DNA from: Actinomycetota bacterium
GTDB lineage: Bacteria > Actinomycetota > Acidimicrobiia > Acidimicrobiales > Acidimicrobilacustridaceae
Direction: 5' to 3'
Assembly: GCA_026393455.1 (NCBI GenBank)
Contig: JAPLAE010000101.1
Span: 1-64,000 of the forward strand
Length of the DNA stretch: 64,000 nt
Shown: in pieces, positions 1 to 9,753 of the stretch
Layout: every line of letters starts with the position of its first letter
Numbering within the stretch: the first letter of the stretch is position 1
Notes under the pieces: generated by a model
The model's database searches: none
The model's input: only the letters and a program-made list of their open reading frames with translations
Told to the model about the DNA's origin: nothing
Translations under genes and position numbers: made by a program

Positions 1-189
1 GACCCAACGTGGTTTGGTGCTGATGGGTTCGATGCGGGCGACAGGACGCCCGTCGAGGGTGACGATGACGGTGTCGCCTTCGAGGACGCGATCAAGGACC
101 GACCGGGTTTCGTTGCGAAGTTCACGGGCGCCGACTGTGGGCGGGTCAGAGGTGAGGGCCATGACGATGTTGTAGCACATGTGCGACAT
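1..189 (-). CDS. Phd/YefM-like antitoxin, partial (C-terminus runs off the window start)
   Basis: Reverse strand reads MSHMCYNIVMALTSDPPTVGARELRNETRSVLDRVLEGDTVIVTLDGRPVARIEPISTKPRWV; 'VGARELRN...VLDRVLEGDTVIVTLDGRPVARIEP' is the Phd/YefM N-terminal pattern. Start could also be 180 or 162. Confidence 0.75.
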   Translation of the reverse strand, partial: MSHMCYNIVMALTSDPPTVGARELRNETRSVLDRVLEGDTVIVTLDGRPVARIEPISTKPRWV

Positions 190-253
190 CGTGCGATAGC
201 GGTCGACCGGCCATCTTTCCGCCTGCGATCTCTGCCTGATTCTAATTGTTGAG

Positions 254-282
254 TTGATTGGTCGGGATTAGGCCCCTAGAGT
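254..282 (+). promoter_or_regulatory. Putative promoter of metY: TTGATT-17 bp-TAGAGT
   Basis: -35 like TTGATT at 254-259 and -10 TAGAGT at 277-282, spacing 17 bp, upstream of the metY start. Confidence 0.4.
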
Positions 283-331
283 CTCGCTCCTGTCCGACCG
301 GCCCGAGCCGGTTGATCGATGAGGAGTGACC

Positions 332-1642
332 ATGAGCGATAACTGGGGTTTCGATACCCGTCAGATTCACGCAGGCCAGGAGCCCGACCCCACCACCGGT
401 GCGCGCGCGGTTCCGATCTACCAAACGACCTCGTATCAGTTCCGAGACACGACCCACGCTGCGAACCTGTTCGCTCTGGCCGAGATCGGCAATATCTACA
501 CCCGCATCATGAACCCGACGCAGGGCGTTTTCGAAGCTCGTATCGCATCGCTTGAAGGGGCAACGGCAACCGCAGTTGGTCTTCCAGGCGCACTTGCAGT
601 CGCATCGGGTCAGGCTGCCGAAGCGCTTGCCATTCAGAACCTCGCTGAAGCGGGAAGCCACATCGTTGCCTCAGCAGCGTTGTACGGCGGCACCTACAAC
701 CTTCTTCACTACACACTTCCGAAGTTTGGTATCGACGCAACGTTCGTCGAAGATCCTGACAATCTCGACGAATGGCGCAATGCGATCCGTCCGAACACCA
801 AGGCGTTCTACGGCGAGACTATTGGCAACCCGCGCAATGACGTGCTCGACATCGAGGGCATTTCGAAGGTCGCGCACGAGGCCGGCATTCCGCTCATCGT
901 TGACAACACCGTCGCGTCGCCATGGCTTATTCGTCCGTTTGAGTGGGGCGCAGACATCGTCGTGCATTCGGCGACCAAGTTCATTGGTGGTCATGGCACC
1001 TCAATCGGCGGCCTCGTCGTCGACGGCGGTTCGTTCGATTTCTCGGCGAATGACAAGTTCCCGATGTTTACCGACCCCGACCCGAGTTACCACGGCCTTC
1101 AGTACTGGCCCGCCCTCGGAGCTGGTTCTTACATCATCAAGGCTCGTGTTCAGTTGCTTCGTGATCTTGGCCAGGCCATCACGCCGTTCAACTCGTTCCT
1201 GTTCCTCCAGGGTCTCGAAACGCTCAGCCTTCGCATGGAGCGTCACAACGACAACGCCGCAAAGGTTGCCGCGTATCTCGCCGGACACTCGCAGGTCGAA
1301 GAAGTGCAGCACGCCAGCCTTGCGTCATCGCCGTGGCATGAGCGGGCCAAGAAGTACACCGCCGGCAAGGGCTTCGGCTCCGTGCCCGCATTCATCATCA
1401 AGGGCGGCAAGGAAGCCGGACAGAAGTTTGTCGAAGCGCTTGAGCTGCACAGCCACGTTGCCAACATCGGTGACGTGCGCAGCCTTGCCATTCAGCCGGC
1501 AACCACAACGCATTCACAGCTCTCCGAAGCCGAGCAGATCACCGCTGGTGTGCAGCCGGGTCTCGTGCGCCTTTCGGTTGGCCTCGAGTCAATCGAGGAC
1601 ATCATCGCCGACCTCGACAAGGGCTTCGCCGCTGCGAAGTGA
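332..1642 (+). CDS. metY: O-acetylhomoserine sulfhydrylase (Cys/Met metabolism PLP enzyme)
   Basis: [37 protein letters not shown]..., PLP-Lys motif [21 protein letters not shown]-like gaggag upstream. Confidence 0.93.
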   Translation: MSDNWGFDTRQIHAGQEPDPTTGARAVPIYQTTSYQFRDTTHAANLFALAEIGNIYTRIMNPTQGVFEARIASLEGATATAVGLPGALAVASGQAAEALAIQNLAEAGSHIVASAALYGGTYNLLHYTLPKFGIDATFVEDPDNLDEWRNAIRPNTKAFYGETIGNPRNDVLDIEGISKVAHEAGIPLIVDNTVASPWLIRPFEWGADIVVHSATKFIGGHGTSIGGLVVDGGSFDFSANDKFPMFTDPDPSYHGLQYWPALGAGSYIIKARVQLLRDLGQAITPFNSFLFLQGLETLSLRMERHNDNAAKVAAYLAGHSQVEEVQHASLASSPWHERAKKYTAGKGFGSVPAFIIKGGKEAGQKFVEALELHSHVANIGDVRSLAIQPATTTHSQLSEAEQITAGVQPGLVRLSVGLESIEDIIADLDKGFAAAK

Positions 1643-1666
1643 GTGTTTGGTTGTCTCAAGTTGTTG

Positions 1667-1697
1667 GAAGAGGCCCGGTCGATGACCGGGCCTCTTC
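1667..1697 (+). terminator. Rho-independent-type hairpin after metY
   Basis: GAAGAGGCCCGGTC-GAT-GACCGGGCCTCTTC, perfect 14-bp stem. Confidence 0.75.
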
Positions 1698-1739
1698 GCG
1701 TTTCTGACCGGCTACGTTCGGGGGAAACAAGGGGGAGTC

Positions 1740-2510
1740 ATGGAAGCAACATTTGATTTCAGCGGCAAGGTTGTCATCGTCACAGGTTCGACCAAAGGGT
1801 TAGGACGGGCCATGGTCGATGGTTTTGCCGACGCTGGGGCAAAGGTCGTGGTCAGCAGCCGCAAGCAAGATCTTTGTGATCAGGTCGCGGCAGAGTTGAC
1901 CGAACGCACTGGTGCCGAAGTATTTCCGTTGGCATGTCATGTCGGTGAGTGGGATTCGATCCCAGTTTTTGTCGACAAGGTCATGGAACGATTTGGTCGC
2001 ATCGATGTTCTTGTGAATAACGCCGGCATCAATCCCACGAGCGATTCGTTGATCGATACCAACATCGATCTGTGGCGCAAAGTATTTGCCGTAAACCTCG
2101 AGGGGCCATTGCGCATGGCGACATGCGTTGCTCCACATATGCGCGACTCCGGTGGCGGTTCAATCGTGAACATTGCGACGGTTGGCGCCTACAGCGGTGG
2201 TCCGGGTGTTGGTGCTTACGGTGCTTCAAAAGCAGGTCTCATCAATCTTGGGCGCACGCTGTCGAAAGAACTCGCACCGTGGAACATTCGTGTGAACACG
2301 ATTTGTCCTGGTCCGGTGAAAAGCGAACTCACTGAGGGCGCCGAACGAATGACCCCTGGTTTTTACGAGCGTGCTGCATCGGCGACCTCGTTGAAGCGAG
2401 TGGCCGAGACGGCAGAGATCATCGGCCCGGTGATGTACCTCGCCAGCGATCTGTCCTCGTTCGTCACTGGCGACGACATTGTCGTCGCAGGCGGAATGGC
2501 TCGTGGCTGA
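1740..2510 (+). CDS. SDR family oxidoreductase
   Basis: VTGSTKGLGRAM, NNAG, YGASKAGL and a C-terminal VVAGG motif. Confidence 0.9.
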   Translation: MEATFDFSGKVVIVTGSTKGLGRAMVDGFADAGAKVVVSSRKQDLCDQVAAELTERTGAEVFPLACHVGEWDSIPVFVDKVMERFGRIDVLVNNAGINPTSDSLIDTNIDLWRKVFAVNLEGPLRMATCVAPHMRDSGGGSIVNIATVGAYSGGPGVGAYGASKAGLINLGRTLSKELAPWNIRVNTICPGPVKSELTEGAERMTPGFYERAASATSLKRVAETAEIIGPVMYLASDLSSFVTGDDIVVAGGMARG

Positions 2511-3459
2511 GGACATCGTCTTCAGCGGCGAGATTGCTGTCATTACGGGTGCTGGTGGTGGGTTAGGGCGCGCCTACGCGCACATGCTCGGCGAAAGGGG
2601 CTGCCGCATTGTCGTGAATGATGTTGGTCGGCCGCACGGAGACAATGTTCCCGTTGCACGCGCGGTGGTGGATGAGCTTCATGCCAAGGGAATCGAAGCG
2701 GTCGCCGATAATCACAATGCGATTTCCGAAGGTGGCGCCATCATCCAGACTGCTCTCGAAGCATTTGGTGGCGTTGACATCGTGATCAATAACGCGGGTA
2801 TTGGTGCCGGTTCACCCATGGGCCCGAATTCTGCTGAAGAGTGGCGCGAAACAATCGATGCAACGTTGCAGACCTCTATTGCCGTGACGGGCGCCGCCTG
2901 GCCTCACCTGATTGAACGTGGTGGAGGTCGAATTGTGGTTACTGGTTCGCCGGCGATGTTCGGTGCATCGACCACGATTCCCTATTCAGCGACGAAATCT
3001 TCGATGTACGGCTTCACTCGATCTGTTGCTGCTGCAGGTCGTCGACATGGCATTTTCGCCAACAACATCATGCCATCGGCCTACACCCGGCTGACTCGTT
3101 CATTGCCTCCGGGCCCCATGGCGTCGCTCTTCGCCGATCACTATCCGCCAGAAGATGTTGCTTCTTTTGTGGTGTGGCTCTGTCACCAATCGTGTGAGGT
3201 GTCGGGTGAATCGTTTTCCGTAGGCGGAGGTCGAGCCGCGCGCGTTGCGTTGGCCGAGAACCACGGAGTGCTGGTCAACGATCAGGCTCCCGAATCGTGG
3301 GCAGCACAATTCGAAGACCTCATGTCGCTCGATGAGGTTGTCTTTCCGCTTTCGATGAACGACGAAGTCACCTGGCAGGCGCACACACTCGGTAAGTCGG
3401 TGCCTGAGGAACTCGCGCCGGGCGGTCCGCTTGATTGGAATCGCAAACCTCGGCCGTAG
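2503..3459 (+). CDS. SDR family oxidoreductase
   Basis: VITGAGGGLGRAYA, NNAGIG, YSATKSSM; GTG start at 2503 overlaps the end of the previous SDR. Confidence 0.87.
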   Translation: MAEDIVFSGEIAVITGAGGGLGRAYAHMLGERGCRIVVNDVGRPHGDNVPVARAVVDELHAKGIEAVADNHNAISEGGAIIQTALEAFGGVDIVINNAGIGAGSPMGPNSAEEWRETIDATLQTSIAVTGAAWPHLIERGGGRIVVTGSPAMFGASTTIPYSATKSSMYGFTRSVAAAGRRHGIFANNIMPSAYTRLTRSLPPGPMASLFADHYPPEDVASFVVWLCHQSCEVSGESFSVGGGRAARVALAENHGVLVNDQAPESWAAQFEDLMSLDEVVFPLSMNDEVTWQAHTLGKSVPEELAPGGPLDWNRKPRP

Positions 3460-3471
3460 CCAAACGGTTGG

Positions 3472-4596
3472 TCAGAGGTTCTCGACCACGTAATCGACGC
3501 ACTTGGTAAGCGCTTCGACATCTTCGGGATCAATTGCCGGGAACATCGCGACGCGGATCTGATTGCGGCCAAGTTTGCGGTAGCTGTCGGTATCGACAAT
3601 GCCATTTGCGCGGAGCACTTTGTTGACTTCGTCGGCCGAAACCGAATCGTCGAAGTCGATGGTGGCAACAACGTGGCTGCGCTCATCTGGATTCGCGACA
3701 AACGGCGATGCATACGAAGAGGCTTCGGCCCATGAGTACATAATTTCGGCGGAACGGTCGCACCGCGACGCGGCAAAGTGCAGGCCTCCGTTGTCGTTTA
3801 CCCATTCGACCTGCTGTACGGCAAGGAACACCGTGGCAAGTGCTGGCGTGTTGTAGGTCTGGTCTTTGCGTGAGTTGTCGAGCGCAGTGGTGAGGCTGAG
3901 CGATTCGGGAATCCAGCGCCCTGATGCACCGATCTTTTCGATGCGTTCGATAGCAGCGGGGGAGACGGCTGCCAGCCAAAGTCCGCCGTCAGACGCGAGG
4001 CACTTCTGAGGGGCGAAGTAATACACATCGGTTTGTGAGGCATCGAAGCGAAGACCACCAGCAGCAGAAGTTGCATCGACGAGAACGATTGCTTTGCCTT
4101 CGGAGCCAGCAGGGCGCACCAACGGCATCGAGACACCGGTTGACGTTTCGTTATGTGTAAACGCGTAGGTGTCGATTGCGTCGTCGACGATCGGCTGCGG
4201 GTGGGTTCCGACATCGCTCTTGATGACTACGGGGTCGTCGAGGAACGGCGCCGCAGCCGCGGCTTGCGCAAACTTGGACGAGAACTCACCGAAGGTGAGA
4301 TGTTGGCTTCGTCGATCGATGAGGCCGAAGGTGGCGATATCCCAGAACACGGTGGAGCCACCGTTGCCGAGCATGATTTCGTAGCCGTCGGGAAGGGCGA
4401 ACATTTCGGCCAGCCCATTGCGCAGGCGGCTCACCATGTACTTCACGGTGTCTTGTCGGTGGCTGGTGCCGAGGTACTCGCTACCGGCCTCAGCCAGTGC
4501 TGCAACGGCCTCGGGGCGAACCTTCGAGGGGCCACAACCAAAGCGGCCGTCGGCGGGAAGGAGATCGGTGGGGATGGTGATGGGGGATGTGCTCAC
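3472..4596 (-). CDS. serC: Phosphoserine aminotransferase
   Basis: ITIPTDLLPADGRFGCGPSKVRPEAVAAL, GTSHRQ, FAPQKCLASDGGLW; GTG start at 4596. Confidence 0.92.
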   Translation of the reverse strand: MSTSPITIPTDLLPADGRFGCGPSKVRPEAVAALAEAGSEYLGTSHRQDTVKYMVSRLRNGLAEMFALPDGYEIMLGNGGSTVFWDIATFGLIDRRSQHLTFGEFSSKFAQAAAAAPFLDDPVVIKSDVGTHPQPIVDDAIDTYAFTHNETSTGVSMPLVRPAGSEGKAIVLVDATSAAGGLRFDASQTDVYYFAPQKCLASDGGLWLAAVSPAAIERIEKIGASGRWIPESLSLTTALDNSRKDQTYNTPALATVFLAVQQVEWVNDNGGLHFAASRCDRSAEIMYSWAEASSYASPFVANPDERSHVVATIDFDDSVSADEVNKVLRANGIVDTDSYRKLGRNQIRVAMFPAIDPEDVEALTKCVDYVVENL

Positions 4597-4724
4597 CTCT
4601 CCATCGTCGCACTCCGAGAGGGTGGTCGCGTTACGCTGTGAGTCACACCGAATTCGATGCGGGGGAGGGTCGCTGAACCGGTAGCGTGCGGGCGCCCACT
4701 TCAGTCGATCCAAGGACTTCCCCA

Positions 4725-5930
4725 ATGGCCACAGAGCGCCTCTCTCGCCGTGTCTCCGCCATCACCGAATCTGCGACCCTTGCGGTCGATGCCCGGGCCA
4801 AAGCGCTGAAGGCCGCCGGCGAGCCCGTCATCGGGTTCGGTGCAGGTGAGCCTGACTTCCCGACACCGGCCCATGTGGTCGAGGCGGCCATTGAAGCTGC
4901 TCGCGACGTCAAGAATCATCGCTATACCCCTGCTGCTGGTCTGCCGGAACTGAAAGAAGCGATCGCAGCCAAGACGCTTCGCGATTCCAATGTTGTGGTC
5001 TCTCCGAGTCAGGTGCTCGTCACTAATGGCGGAAAGCATGCCGTCTACAACACCTTCGAAGCACTGTTGAACCCTGGCGATGAAGTTCTGCTTCCGGCGC
5101 CGTACTGGACCACCTATCCCGAGCCCATCGCACTCGCCGGTGGAGTTTCGGTTGTGCTTTCCACCGATGTTGAATCAGGTTTCCGCGTCACCGTTGAACA
5201 ACTTGAAGCAGCGCGCACAGACAAGACTAAGGCGCTTGTGTTCGTTTCGCCTTCGAACCCAACCGGAGCGGTGTACCCGCCCGAAGAAGTTCGTGCAATT
5301 GGTGAGTGGGCCCTCAAGCACGGCATCTGGGTCATCACCGATGAAATCTACGAACACCTCACCTTCGACGACAACGTGTTCACCTCGATCCTGGCTGAGG
5401 TTCCTGGTCTTGCCGACACCTGCGTGATTCTCAACGGCGTGGCGAAGACCTATGCCATGACGGGTTGGCGCGTCGGCTGGATGATCGGTCCTGCCGATCT
5501 CATTAAGGCTGCCACCAACCTTCAGTCGCATTCGACATCAAACGTGGCCAACGTTTCTCAGCGTGCCGCTATCGCCGCGCTCGAAGGTGGTCTCGAATGT
5601 GTCGAAGAAATGCGCGAAGCATTTGCTCGTCGTGCGATCCTCATTCATGGGCTACTCAATGACATTCCCGGGGTCACCTGCATGGTTCCCCAAGGTGCGT
5701 TCTATGCGTTCCCGTCGATGGAAGGTTTGTTCGGTCGCAACTTCGGCGACGTAACGCCCACGACAACCTCGGAACTGTGCGAGGTCATTCTCGACCAGGC
5801 AAAGGTTGCGCTTGTTCCTGGCGAAGCATTTGATGCGCCGGGGTATGTACGTATTTCTTTTGCTGTCAGTGATGCTGACATCGTCGAAGGCATCGGCCGC
5901 ATAGCGGAACTCGTCGCAAAGAGCAGCTGA
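4725..5930 (+). CDS. aspB: Pyridoxal phosphate-dependent aspartate aminotransferase
   Basis: [65 protein letters not shown]. Confidence 0.9.
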   Translation: MATERLSRRVSAITESATLAVDARAKALKAAGEPVIGFGAGEPDFPTPAHVVEAAIEAARDVKNHRYTPAAGLPELKEAIAAKTLRDSNVVVSPSQVLVTNGGKHAVYNTFEALLNPGDEVLLPAPYWTTYPEPIALAGGVSVVLSTDVESGFRVTVEQLEAARTDKTKALVFVSPSNPTGAVYPPEEVRAIGEWALKHGIWVITDEIYEHLTFDDNVFTSILAEVPGLADTCVILNGVAKTYAMTGWRVGWMIGPADLIKAATNLQSHSTSNVANVSQRAAIAALEGGLECVEEMREAFARRAILIHGLLNDIPGVTCMVPQGAFYAFPSMEGLFGRNFGDVTPTTTSELCEVILDQAKVALVPGEAFDAPGYVRISFAVSDADIVEGIGRIAELVAKSS

Positions 5931-5937
5931 TCAACTG

Positions 5938-7909
5938 ATGACAACTGCGCCGTTCGGTTCGTGGTCTTCGCCGATCACCACCGATCTCATCGTTTCCAAA
6001 TCAGTCTCTATCGGCGAGGTTTTCGTCGGCGGCAACGATGTCTGGTGGAGCGAAGCTCGACCCGAAGAGGGTGGACGGGTGCAGTTGGTCCGCCATCATC
6101 CCGGTGGCGGAGCCGTCGATGTTCTGCCCGAGGGTTTCGGTGCGCGCACGCGTGTGCACGAATACGGCGGCGGTGCGTGGTGGCTGCATGGTTCCGATGT
6201 TGTGTTCGTGAATTGGGCGGACCAACGGCTCTATCGCTTGGCTGCTGGCACCTCGACCCCAACGCCTCTGACTCCTGAGCCCGCCGACCGTCATAGCGAT
6301 CGTTACGCCGACGGTCGATTCACTGCCGATGGCCGATGGGTGGTGTGTGTACGCGAACGACACGAAAGCGCCGACGCCGAACCAATCAACGAGATTGTTG
6401 CGGTGCGCGTGCATCACAACGGTGAACCGGCCGAACCAGTTGTTCTCGTTTCGGGTTCCGATTTTGTTGCTGCACCTCGTGTGAATCCTTCCGGCAACGT
6501 GCTCACGTGGTTCCGTTGGAACCATCCCGATATGCCATGGGACGGCACCGAACTTTGCGTTGCTTCGATGTACGACGATCAGTCGGACGATGGACAGATC
6601 GTTGTTGGCGACACTCGTGTTGTTGCCGGTGGCCGCGATGAATCCATTACGCAGCCCGAGTGGGCGCCCGATGGGTCGTTGTTGTTCATCTCGGATCGCA
6701 CCGATTGGTGGAACCTCTATCGAGTCTCCGCTGATGCAGTTCATGAACTCGTTGCGAATGGTGTTGCTGCTGAAGCACTTCCGATTGCGCCAGTCGATGC
6801 GGAAATCGGTGTGCCGCATTGGGTGTTCGATAATTCGCGCTACGCGATCCTTGCCGACGGGCGCATTCTCGTTGCCTGGTTCAGGTTGGGCATCGATCAT
6901 CTCGGTGTCATTCCCGCTGGCGGCGGTGCGATGGTTCCGCTCGAGTCGCCGTTCACCGCGCTGTCCTCAGTGCGCGCGTTTGGTTACGGCGCAGTTGTTG
7001 TCGGAGCGTCGCCAACCTCCGAAGCCGTCGTCGCCGTGCTCGATATTCCATCGAAGCCCGATATTGACGGTTCGACCTCAGTTCTTTCGGCACCGTTGCG
7101 GCCAGCACGCGACTTAGGCGTCGGTATCGAGTGGTACTCGACGCCTGAGCCGATCACGTTCGCAACCTCGGGTGATCGGTTCGCCCACGGTCTGTACTAC
7201 CCGCCAACAAACCCAGACTTTTCAGCGCCCGACGACGAGCGCGCGCCGCTCATTGTTTTGAGTCACGGCGGGCCCACGTCAGCTGCTCGTCCGCAACTCA
7301 ATCTCGGGGTGCAGTTCTGGACGTCACGCGGCTTCGGCGTTGTCGATGTCAACTACGGCGGCTGATGTCGACGATTCCATCGCCGCAACGCGTCTTCTCA
7401 TCGATCGCGGTGATGCCGATCGCGATCGACTCATTATCCGCGGTGGAAGCGCTGGCGGTTTCACCACGCTGAGCGCTCTCACATTCCGCGATGTTTTCGC
7501 TGCTGGCTGCAGTCTTTACGGCGTGGCCGATCTTGAAGCCCTGGCCCGCGACACACACAAGTTCGAAGCTCGCTATCTCGACTCGCTCGTTGGCCCTTGG
7601 CCGGCCCGCAGCGACATTTACGTCGAGCGTTCTCCGATCCATCACGTCGAAGACCTCGAATGTCCCTTAATCGTGTTGCAAGGCCTTGAAGATGAAATCG
7701 TGCCACCGAACCAATCGCAAATGATTGTCGAAGCGCTCGATGCCAATGGCGTGCCGTGGGCCTACCTCGAATTCGAGGGCGAACAGCATGGTTTCCGTCA
7801 AGCCGCCACGATCAAACGAGCGCTTGAGGCCGAGGCCTACTTCTATAGCAAGGTGCTTGGTTTCGATCTCGCCGACGATGTCGAGCCCATCGATATCGCT
7901 CATCTCTGA
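5938..7909 (+). pseudogene. Prolyl oligopeptidase (S9) family peptidase, disrupted by an internal deletion/frameshift
   Basis: ORF 5938-7365 has the beta-propeller region and ends ...[38 protein letters not shown] 7340-7909 resumes [36 protein letters not shown]...EQHGF. The segment usually between NYGG and the VDD motif is missing and the frame shifts. Confidence 0.8.
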
Positions 7910-7964
7910 CTCTTCACGCAACTGGGTTGGCGACGCACCGTTGCGCCCGTAAGGATGGACCCCT

Positions 7965-9521
7965 ATGGCACGGATTCTTGTTACTGAAACCATCGCTGAT
8001 GGCGGCCTCGATCGCCTCCGCGCTGCTGGACACACCGTCGATGTGCAGGAGGGTCTGAGCCCCGAGCAGCTCGTCGAGGCCATCAAGGGAGCCCACGCGC
8101 TCATCATCCGTTCGGCTACCGATGTCACCGCTGAGGTCCTGGCTGCTGGAACCGACCTCATCGTGGTTGGTCGCGCTGGTATTGGTCTCGACAATGTCGA
8201 CACCGCGGCCGCCACCGAACGCGGTGTCATGGTTGTGAACGCGCCTCAGTCCAACATTCTGTCCGCTGCCGAACACACCATGGCGTTGTTGCTGTCGATG
8301 GCACGCAACGTTCCCCAAGCTCATGCCGCTCTCGTTGCTGGCCGCTGGGAACGCAGTCGCTGGACCGGCATTGAACTTTCCGACAAGACACTTGGTGTTG
8401 TCGGCCTTGGTCGTATCGGCAAGTTGGTTGCACAACGGGCAATGGCCTTCGGAATGAAGATCGTGGCCTACGACCCCTTCGTTTCTCCCGAGATGGCTCG
8501 CCAGATTAACATCGAGATCGTCGATCTCGACGCGCTCCTTTCTGTTTCCGATTTCGTCACGCTGCATGTAGCCAAAACTCCCGAAACCGTTGGCCTTATT
8601 AACGCTGAGCGCTTAGCCAAGGCGAAGAAGGGCATTCGCATCGTGAATGTGGCTCGTGGCGGCATCATCGTCGAAAGCGATCTGGCTGACGCGATTCGTT
8701 CTGGTCATGTTGGTGGCGCTGCCATCGACGTGTTCGATAAGGAACCCACCACCGAATCTCCGCTCTTTGAACTCCCCGAGGTTGTTGTCACTCCGCATCT
8801 CGGTGCCAGCACGCACGAAGCGCAGGACAAAGCCGGCGACACCATTGCCGAAATGGTTGGCCTCGCACTTGCCGGTGAATTCGTCCCGTTCGCGGTAAAC
8901 GTCAACGCTGCTGAAGCCAGCGAAACCGTTCGCCCGTTCCTTTCGCTTGCCGAACGACTCGGTGCAACCTTTGGCGGACTCGCCACGGGTGTCGAGGCAC
9001 TCGAGGTTTCCTACGAAGGGGAAATCGGCGGCTACGACACGCGCATCCTCACGTTGTCGTTGCTCAAGGGTTTCTTTGGTCGCATCAGCGATGATCCGGT
9101 GTCGTATGTGAACGCGCCGAAGATGGCCGAAGAACGCGGTATCACCGTTACCGAAACCACCACGACCACGGCGCATAACTTCGTGAACCTCATCACCATT
9201 CGGGGTGGCGCTCACTCGCTTGCTGGCACCCTCATGGGTCTCGATGGTGAAGCTCGCCTCGTGATGGTCGACGATCACCGCGTTGATGTTCCGCCGGCCA
9301 ATCACATGCTCGTGGTTCGTAACGACGACCGCCCCGGCATGATCGGACTCGTCGGCACCATCGTTGGTGAATCGGGTCTCAATATCGCCGATATGGACGT
9401 CGGCCAGGCCCCGAGCGGCGCCTCCGCGATGATGGTGCTGTCCATCACCGATGCGGTTCCGGCTGAGGTATGCGAGCGCCTCCGTGCAGTCGAAGGCATT
9501 GTTTCCGTCGACGCCATCTGA
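7965..9521 (+). CDS. serA: D-3-phosphoglycerate dehydrogenase
   Basis: [50 protein letters not shown]-terminal ACT region; 518 aa long-form SerA. Confidence 0.95.
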   Translation: MARILVTETIADGGLDRLRAAGHTVDVQEGLSPEQLVEAIKGAHALIIRSATDVTAEVLAAGTDLIVVGRAGIGLDNVDTAAATERGVMVVNAPQSNILSAAEHTMALLLSMARNVPQAHAALVAGRWERSRWTGIELSDKTLGVVGLGRIGKLVAQRAMAFGMKIVAYDPFVSPEMARQINIEIVDLDALLSVSDFVTLHVAKTPETVGLINAERLAKAKKGIRIVNVARGGIIVESDLADAIRSGHVGGAAIDVFDKEPTTESPLFELPEVVVTPHLGASTHEAQDKAGDTIAEMVGLALAGEFVPFAVNVNAAEASETVRPFLSLAERLGATFGGLATGVEALEVSYEGEIGGYDTRILTLSLLKGFFGRISDDPVSYVNAPKMAEERGITVTETTTTTAHNFVNLITIRGGAHSLAGTLMGLDGEARLVMVDDHRVDVPPANHMLVVRNDDRPGMIGLVGTIVGESGLNIADMDVGQAPSGASAMMVLSITDAVPAEVCERLRAVEGIVSVDAI

Positions 9522-9597
9522 GGCCAGCGCTCCCTTTGGGGTAGTGGGGGATTGCCCCATGGTTGCTTTCGCCATAGGAACCCGGCAGACTCTTGCC

Positions 9598-9633
9598 ATG
9601 CGTTCTATTGCTTTGGAGCTTCTACTTCGTTAG
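9598..9633 (+). CDS. leuL: Leucine attenuator leader peptide MRSIALELLLR
   Basis: atg cgt tct att gct ttg gag ctt cta ctt cgt tag; 4 of 11 codons are Leu, three in a row, directly followed by tandem hairpins and then leuA. Confidence 0.75.
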   Translation: MRSIALELLLR

Positions 9634-9692
9634 GCGGGTGCCACATATGGCGCCTGCCAACCTCCTGCGCCCTCGGGCCGGGAGGTTTTTTC
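9633..9692 (+). promoter_or_regulatory. leuA transcription attenuator (pause hairpin plus terminator hairpin)
   Basis: Hairpin 1: GGCGGGTGCC-acatat-GGCGCCTGCC (9633-9658, two G-T pairs). Terminator: AACCTCC...GCCC-tc-GGGC...GGAGGTT followed by Ts (9659-9692). GGCGC (9649-9653) can pair with GCGCC (9667-9671) as a candidate antiterminator. Confidence 0.7.
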
Positions 9693-9753
9693 GTTCTCCG
9701 GCCAGTTTCTGTTTGTTCCCCGAGCTACACCACATGCCCTGAAAGGCACCTTT

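Noticed and set aside
179-199. Micro-ORF MCDIVR upstream of metY as a possible cysteine leader
   Set aside because: Only one Cys codon, overlaps the antisense antitoxin start, lies upstream of the putative promoter, and has no tandem hairpins after it.
190-331. SAM-type riboswitch upstream of metY
   Set aside because: Only a small ACCGGC-CCGA-GCCGGT hairpin is visible; the conserved SAM-I/II/IV cores could not be recognised. A covariance-model scan would be decisive.
552-1685. 377-aa + strand ORF in an alternative frame
   Set aside because: Arg/Ser/Pro-rich shadow ORF overlapping metY, which has clear family motifs; typical of high-GC alternative frames.
5938-7909. Programmed frameshift in the S9 peptidase
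   Set aside because: A conserved segment is missing as well as the frame changing, and no slippery heptamer is apparent; a deletion or assembly gap is simpler.
8613-9599. 328-aa minus-strand ORF
   Set aside because: Antisense to serA with low-complexity His/Asn/Arg composition and no motif; shadow ORF.
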